Origin: Patescibacteria group bacterium
GTDB taxonomy: Bacteria > Patescibacteriota > Microgenomatia > UBA12405
NCBI GenBank assembly: GCA_018901355.1
Contig: JAHIEZ010000079.1
Coordinates: forward strand, 1-15,673
Length of the DNA: 15,673 nucleotides
Direction: 5' to 3'
Part shown: one piece after another, positions 11,545 to 15,673 of the stretch
How positions within the stretch are numbered: position 1 is the stretch's first letter
How the letters are laid out: each line of letters starts with the position of its first letter
Notes under the pieces: generated by a model
What the model was told of the DNA's origin: nothing
Seen by the model: only the letters and a program-made list of their open reading frames with translations
Database searches by the model: none
Made by a program: the position numbers and the translations under genes

Positions 11545-14043
11545 TTATTTCTCTCTCTTTTTTATCCTCAACCCCAGTTTCAGTATTTCAATTATGGCCA
11601 AGTCCAGCACTGCCAAAATCACTATCCACCACCATATACCTGCCGGTATGGCCACTGTTCCCAACATTGATGAAATCACCGGCACATAAATTCCTGCCAA
11701 CAACAAACCCATCCCCACCACCACTGATCCATTCAAATATTTATTGGAAAACACATTAATCTCCCAAATATTCTTATATAAATTTTTACAGGAAAACACA
11801 AACAACAAAGAATCAATTCCCAAAATGGCAAAAATAATTGTTCGGCTTAGTTCTATTCCCACCCCCGTTTTAATCAAAAAGCTATAAACCAAAAACAAAA
11901 TCAGATCTGTTGTCGCTATAATTATTCCCATCATCAATTTCATTCTCTTGTTGATAATCGGCATCCCTTTTGGTCGTGGCCTTTGTTTCATTACGTTTGC
12001 ACCATCCTTTTCAAATGCCAGCGCTAATGCCGGCAGGCTATCCTCCACAATATTAATCCACAATATTTGTACTGCTAAAAATGGAATCGGCAGCCTCATT
12101 AGTAACGCCCCTATAACTAATATAACTTCAGAAAAACTACCTGAGATCAGATACAATATCACTTTTCTGATATTCTCAAAAATTTTTCTGCCCTCCTTTA
12201 CCGCTGTTACAATAGTAGAAAAATTAGAGTCCAACAGCACCATATCAGCCGTTTCCTTGGCTACTTCTGTCGCCTCGTTTACCACCACTCCGATATCTGC
12301 CTTTTTTAAGGCCAGCGCATCATTGACTCCGTCACCCATCATCGCCACCACATGACCCTTCTCTTGCAATGCTGTTACAATTCTAATTTTTTGCTCGGGG
12401 GTTGTCCGGTGGAATAACACAATACCTTCAATTTTTTCCAGCAACTCCGTGTCGGCCAACGACCTCATCTCTTCCCCCCACATTATATTTTCTTTTCTGG
12501 CTCCCTTTACCAATCCCAGTTCTTCCATCACCTTGATGGCTGTATTTTCATAATCACCGGTTATCACTTTAATTTGTATTCCCGCTCTTTTAGCCATTTG
12601 CAATGCTCCTTTTACATCTTTTCTCACCGAATCATCCAGATGAACTAAACCCAACCATTCAAAAGTCAATTTTCTTCTGTCAAACTCTTCCCTGTTTCGG
12701 GCCACTCTTTTCAATCCGGCAAATTTTTTACCAAGACTGTCCAGATTTCCCTCCATTCTGGCCACCCCGATTATTCTCAGTCCTCCTTCTGTCAATTCGT
12801 CAAACTTCTTTCTCTGTTCCTCTTTCTTGTCATCGGCCATACACCAGGTCAGCACTTTTTCCGGCGCCCCATATATATAAATCAAACCCTCGTCCTCGTT
12901 TTTTTTACACATTACCCCTGTCCACTTATTGGTGGAATTAAAAGGTATCTCGTCAATTTTAATCTCAGAGCATTCCTTCTTTTTAACCAAACCCAAACCC
13001 TCCACTCCCCAGTCTTCCAGAGCCTTATCAACCGAATTGATCATTGGATTACAGTACATCAAGTCCCTCATCACCTCTTTTCTAAATTTCAAGTTATCTC
13101 CCACGATTTTCATTTTCCCCTCTGTTAAAGTGCCCGTCTTGTCAATACAAATCACATCAACCGAACCCAAAGTTTCTGCCGCCAGCAATTTTCTCACCAA
13201 TCCTTTTTCCTTCAAAATCCTTTGCATGCCCAAAGTCAGAATCACTGTCACACTTACCACCAATCCTTCAGGAATAGCCGCCACCGCCACCGCCACACTT
13301 ACCTTCAACATCTCCCAAACATCTCTACCTACCACCAATCCTTCTACAAAAATTAGTACACAAATTCCTCCCACCACTATGGTCAAAAATTTAGCCATCT
13401 GTGCCACTCTTTGTTTTAATGGTGTTTCTTCGTTTTCAATTCGCCCTAGTTGATCTGCCAAACCCCCCATTCTTGTTCTCATTCCTATATTTGTTACCAA
13501 AATCAACCCTTTTCCTCCAGACACGGTTGTCCCCATATAAACCACGTTTTTCTTTTTCCTCCCCACTCCTTTGTTTATCGCTTCCGACTCACCGGTCAAA
13601 ATTGCCTCATTAACATACAAATCCGTCGCTTCCACCACTACGCCGTCAGCCGGTATCTTGTCTCCCATTTTCAATACCACCACATCTCCTGGCACTATAT
13701 TTTTTGCCTCAATTACCATTCTTATTTTGTTTCGAATTACCATCGCGTGTGGCACGATCAGATTTTTTAATGCCTCCAAAGATTTTTCCGCTTTAAATTC
13801 CTGCCAAAATCCCAACCCCGAATTTACTCCCACCGCTATAAAAATTACTATCGCATCAGTCCAGTCTTTCAAAAACACCGATATCAACCCGGCACCAAAC
13901 AAGATATATATCAAAGGTGACTTAAACTGATCTAAAAGCAAACTCTGCCATTTTAATTTATGATTACTTTCCAGCAAATTTAAACCATATTTTTGTTTAT
14001 TCTTGCTTACTTCTTTTGCCGTTAAACCAGTCTCAAAGTCCAT
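11545..14043 (-). CDS. P2-type cation-transporting ATPase (SERCA/PMR1-like)
   Basis: An 832-residue P-type pump with the order N-terminal cation-ATPase domain (about 1-60), M1-M2, actuator domain (T-G-E-S at 150-153), M3-M4, phosphorylation domain (D-K-T-G-T at 301-305, phospho-Asp 301), nucleotide domain (Y-G-A-P-E at about 391-395), T-G-D at 495-497, hinge G-D-G-V-N-D at 570-575 and M5-M10. M4 contains I-P-E-G-L (E259). M5 keeps Glu639, but the position matching SERCA N768 is Ser. M6 reads N-I-V-E-D (N664, E667, D668) where SERCA has N-L-V-T-D. Calcium is a plausible ion, but the altered residues leave Ca2+/Mn2+/other open. Transcription is divergent from the gene at 14074, from a leaderless-type extended -10. 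Confidence 0.94.
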   Translation of the reverse strand: MDFETGLTAKEVSKNKQKYGLNLLESNHKLKWQSLLLDQFKSPLIYILFGAGLISVFLKDWTDAIVIFIAVGVNSGLGFWQEFKAEKSLEALKNLIVPHAMVIRNKIRMVIEAKNIVPGDVVVLKMGDKIPADGVVVEATDLYVNEAILTGESEAINKGVGRKKKNVVYMGTTVSGGKGLILVTNIGMRTRMGGLADQLGRIENEETPLKQRVAQMAKFLTIVVGGICVLIFVEGLVVGRDVWEMLKVSVAVAVAAIPEGLVVSVTVILTLGMQRILKEKGLVRKLLAAETLGSVDVICIDKTGTLTEGKMKIVGDNLKFRKEVMRDLMYCNPMINSVDKALEDWGVEGLGLVKKKECSEIKIDEIPFNSTNKWTGVMCKKNEDEGLIYIYGAPEKVLTWCMADDKKEEQRKKFDELTEGGLRIIGVARMEGNLDSLGKKFAGLKRVARNREEFDRRKLTFEWLGLVHLDDSVRKDVKGALQMAKRAGIQIKVITGDYENTAIKVMEELGLVKGARKENIMWGEEMRSLADTELLEKIEGIVLFHRTTPEQKIRIVTALQEKGHVVAMMGDGVNDALALKKADIGVVVNEATEVAKETADMVLLDSNFSTIVTAVKEGRKIFENIRKVILYLISGSFSEVILVIGALLMRLPIPFLAVQILWINIVEDSLPALALAFEKDGANVMKQRPRPKGMPIINKRMKLMMGIIIATTDLILFLVYSFLIKTGVGIELSRTIIFAILGIDSLLFVFSCKNLYKNIWEINVFSNKYLNGSVVVGMGLLLAGIYVPVISSMLGTVAIPAGIWWWIVILAVLDLAIIEILKLGLRIKKREK

Positions 14044-14048
14044 AATTA

Positions 14049-14057
14049 ACTATAACA
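14049..14057 (-). promoter_or_regulatory. extended -10 for the P-type ATPase, leaderless type
   Basis: On the minus strand TGT is followed by TATAGT (14054-14049, 5 of 6 matches), ending 5 bases before the ATG at 14043. There is no Shine-Dalgarno. Any -35 would lie within the start of the opposite gene. Confidence 0.65.
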
Positions 14058-14060
14058 GGT

Positions 14061-14066
14061 TATAAT
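14061..14066 (+). promoter_or_regulatory. -10 for the Trx/DsbD-like gene, leaderless type
   Basis: A perfect TATAAT ends 7 bases before the ATG at 14074, without a Shine-Dalgarno. It lies 6 bases from the opposing -10 at 14049-14054, so the two polymerases would compete for the same 30-base gap. Confidence 0.68.
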
Positions 14067-14073
14067 AAAAGTC

Positions 14074-15189
14074 ATGAAGTTTTTGTCAAAACTAATCATC
14101 ATCTTTGCCTTCTTTCTCTTCGCTTCTCCTCTCAAGGCTCAGGACAATCTCCCCACCATCGATTTTTTCTGGGGTGAAGGTTGTCCTCACTGTGCCAAAG
14201 AAGAAATTTTTCTTGACGATCTCCAAAAACAATACCCCGAACTTGTTATCAATCGTTACGAAATCCACGATCCTGCCAACAATCAGTTCCTAAAAGAAAC
14301 CGGCCAAAGGCTCAATGCCGATACTTCCGGCATTCCTTTTACTGTTGTTGCTGATCAATATTTTGTTGGATTTTTAAGCGATGACAGCACCGGCCAAAAA
14401 ATCAAACAGGCTCTTGGTCTTCAAGAAAAAACCTCCACCCTTGACACTCTCAACCTTCCCTTGTTCGGCACTGTTGCCGTCAAAGATTTTTCTTTGCCTC
14501 TTTTGACCTTTGTCATTGCCCTTTTAGACGGTTTCAATCCCTGTGCTATGTGGACTCTGATGTTTTTAATTAGCCTTCTTCTTGGTCTCAAAGATCGTCG
14601 CCGTATGTGGATTCTCGGTATTGCCTTTATTGCTTCCTCTGCCCTAGTTTACTTTTTATTTTTAACTGCTTGGCTTAATCTTTTTTTGTTTATCGGCTTT
14701 ATCACTTGGGTCAAAATTCTTATTGCTTTAGTCGCTCTGGCCTCCGGCACTTATTATCTAAAAGATTATTTTACTAACAAAGACGCCTCCTGCAAAGTCA
14801 CCGGCGGCCCAAAAAAACAAAAAGTTTTCGCCCGCCTCAAAGCCATCACCCAAAAAGAACAATTTATTTTTGCTCTCATCGGCATCATCCTTTTGGCTTT
14901 TGTCGTTAATTTGGTCGAACTGGTTTGCTCAGCTGGCTTACCGGCTATCTACACCCAAATTCTGGCTTTCTCCGATCTTCCTACTTGGCAGTATTACAGC
15001 TACCTTCTTTTTTATATCCTAATTTTCATGCTTGACGACCTAGTTATTTTCTTTATTGCCATGACTACCCTCAAAGCCGTCGGTCTAAACTCCAAGTATT
15101 CCCGCTATTCCCATCTTCTTGGCGGAGTTTTAATGCTCTTAATCGGCCTTCTCCTCATCTTCAAACCCGAGTTTTTGATGTTCGGCTAA
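14074..15189 (+). CDS. thioredoxin-like domain fused to DsbD/CcdA-like membrane domain
   Basis: A 371-residue redox membrane protein. A signal sequence or first span (about 5-22) exports an N-terminal thioredoxin-like domain (about 26-115) with active site C-P-H-C at 37-40 and the cis-Pro loop G-I-P-F-T at 86-90. A membrane domain of six or more spans follows (about 141-170, 178-200, 203-226, 265-286, 306-332, 345-364). Paired intramembrane cysteines are C157 in F-N-P-C-A and C285 in E-L-V-C-S-A-G-L-P, as in DsbD/CcdA electron carriers; C240 lies in a loop. The domain order is opposite to E. coli DsbD, which has thioredoxin at the C-terminus. It probably carries reducing equivalents from cytoplasmic thioredoxin to exported substrates. 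Confidence 0.88.
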   Translation: MKFLSKLIIIFAFFLFASPLKAQDNLPTIDFFWGEGCPHCAKEEIFLDDLQKQYPELVINRYEIHDPANNQFLKETGQRLNADTSGIPFTVVADQYFVGFLSDDSTGQKIKQALGLQEKTSTLDTLNLPLFGTVAVKDFSLPLLTFVIALLDGFNPCAMWTLMFLISLLLGLKDRRRMWILGIAFIASSALVYFLFLTAWLNLFLFIGFITWVKILIALVALASGTYYLKDYFTNKDASCKVTGGPKKQKVFARLKAITQKEQFIFALIGIILLAFVVNLVELVCSAGLPAIYTQILAFSDLPTWQYYSYLLFYILIFMLDDLVIFFIAMTTLKAVGLNSKYSRYSHLLGGVLMLLIGLLLIFKPEFLMFG

Positions 15190-15198
15190 TGTTAAAAT
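15190..15198 (+). promoter_or_regulatory. extended -10 before the nuclease gene, leaderless type
   Basis: TGT followed by TAAAAT (15193-15198, 5 of 6 matches) begins directly after the preceding stop codon and ends 5 bases before the ATG at 15204. There is no Shine-Dalgarno. Confidence 0.5.
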
Positions 15199-15203
15199 AA
15201 ACA

Positions 15204-15673
15204 ATGCCCGATAAATATTCCGCTCTTTGGCTGTCTCATTCTTCCATCTCCGACTATCTTGCCTGTCCCCGCGCCTATTATCTTAAAAATATTTACAAAG
15301 ATCCCAAAACCAATCACAAAATTCAGCTCATGTCTCCGCCTTTAGCTCTCGGTCAGGCCGTTCACCAAGTTTTAGAGTCTCTTTCTGTTTTACCCTCCTC
15401 CAAGCGTTTTACCCACCCCCTGATGGAAAAATTTCATCAAGCTTGGCAAAAAGTTTCCGGCTTAAATGGTGGTTTTTTTGATCTGGCCACCGAAAACAAA
15501 TACAAAGACAGGGGACAGGCCATTATTCAGCGGGTTATTGACCATCCCGGTCCTTTGGGTAAACTGGCCGTCAAAATTGACGAAGACTTACCCTACTATT
15601 ATATATCCGAAGCAGACAATATCATTCTTTGTGGTAAAGTCGACTGGCTCGAGTATCTACCCGACGACAATTC
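15204..15673 (+). CDS. PD-(D/E)XK (RecB/Cas4-like) nuclease family protein, 3' truncated by window
   Basis: The frame is open from ATG 15204 to the right edge, giving 156 residues without a stop. The N-terminus has the S-x-S-S-I-S-D-Y-L-A-C-P-R-A-Y-Y-L motif typical of the RecB/AddB/Cas4 nuclease superfamily. C21 in this motif is the usual first ligand of an Fe-S cluster, whose other cysteines would lie beyond the edge. G-Q-A-V-H at 50-54 supplies the expected active-site His. I-L-C-G-K-V-D-W at 141-148 gives D147, the likely first catalytic Asp of the PD-(D/E)XK core. The second half of the active site is not visible. A role in DNA repair or end processing is likely. Cas4 cannot be excluded, but no CRISPR or cas gene is nearby. 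Confidence 0.83.
   Translation, partial: MPDKYSALWLSHSSISDYLACPRAYYLKNIYKDPKTNHKIQLMSPPLALGQAVHQVLESLSVLPSSKRFTHPLMEKFHQAWQKVSGLNGGFFDLATENKYKDRGQAIIQRVIDHPGPLGKLAVKIDEDLPYYYISEADNIILCGKVDWLEYLPDDN

Noticed and set aside
12929..13453. Long plus-strand open frames across the P-type ATPase (also at 11948-12355 and 12603-12941)
   Set aside because: They are antisense to a complete, motif-rich ATPase; their composition is Ser/Pro/Thr-rich shadow coding caused by strand skew, with no domain signal.
15204..15673. Calling the truncated nuclease Cas4
   Set aside because: The visible motifs are shared by the whole RecB-like nuclease superfamily, the C-terminus is missing, and no CRISPR repeats or cas genes are present.

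Overview
The window looks like a chromosomal segment from a candidate-phyla-radiation (Patescibacteria) bacterium, most likely of Microgenomates type. This is inferred from AT-rich, densely packed small operons, many anchored or secreted proteins of modest length, and the particular gene mix. That mix is DUF5320/DUF134 proteins, a YibE/F membrane protein, a free RRM protein, a stand-alone topoisomerase-type zinc-ribbon protein, a Trx-CcdA/DsbD-like fusion and a matrixin-like protease. UGA is used as a stop (genes ending at 788, 1870, 3244 and 6598), which argues against the UGA-recoding Gracilibacteria/Absconditabacteria. No rRNA, tRNA, CRISPR array, transposase or phage gene was seen.

Layout. 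1-261: AT-rich non-coding leader with a candidate interspersed repeat, then a textbook promoter (TTGACA-N17-TATAAT) and a perfect Shine-Dalgarno. 262-2520: four-gene plus-strand run (DUF5320, DUF134 helix-turn-helix, YibE/F, CAP domain), the last three joined by 4-base start/stop overlaps. 2564-4254: OmpR/PhoB-type response regulator and sensor kinase. 4323-7782: small membrane protein of unknown function, periplasmic-adaptor protein, ABC ATPase and MacB/FtsX-like permease, closed by a bidirectional terminator. 7813-9337 (minus): rlmN followed by an overlapping triple zinc-ribbon gene. 9397-9702 (minus): RRM protein with its own terminator. 9847-11510 (plus): anchored protein of unknown function, secreted matrixin-like protease, DUF4342. 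11545-14043 (minus): P2-type cation ATPase. 14074-15189 (plus): thioredoxin/DsbD-like membrane fusion. 15204 to the right edge: truncated PD-(D/E)XK (RecB-like) nuclease.

Two regulatory observations stand out. First, nearly every gene that begins a transcription unit has a -10-like hexamer ending only 5-7 bases before its start codon and no Shine-Dalgarno, the geometry expected of leaderless mRNAs. Overlapping or tightly spaced internal genes lack it, apart from DUF134. The DUF5320 gene is the one clear opposite case, with a -35, a -10 and a full Shine-Dalgarno. Second, the same tandem repeat TCTCAACT-N3-TCTCAACT (11-bp period) occurs before the response regulator and again before the efflux operon, and I found this tandem pair nowhere else in the window. 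An 11-bp direct repeat is the classic PhoB/OmpR-family operator form, so I infer that the two-component system controls itself and the downstream tripartite-like exporter, including the uncharacterised 111-residue membrane protein.

The plus strand is pyrimidine-rich throughout, so plus- and minus-strand genes differ visibly in codon use. This looks like replication-strand skew rather than foreign DNA.
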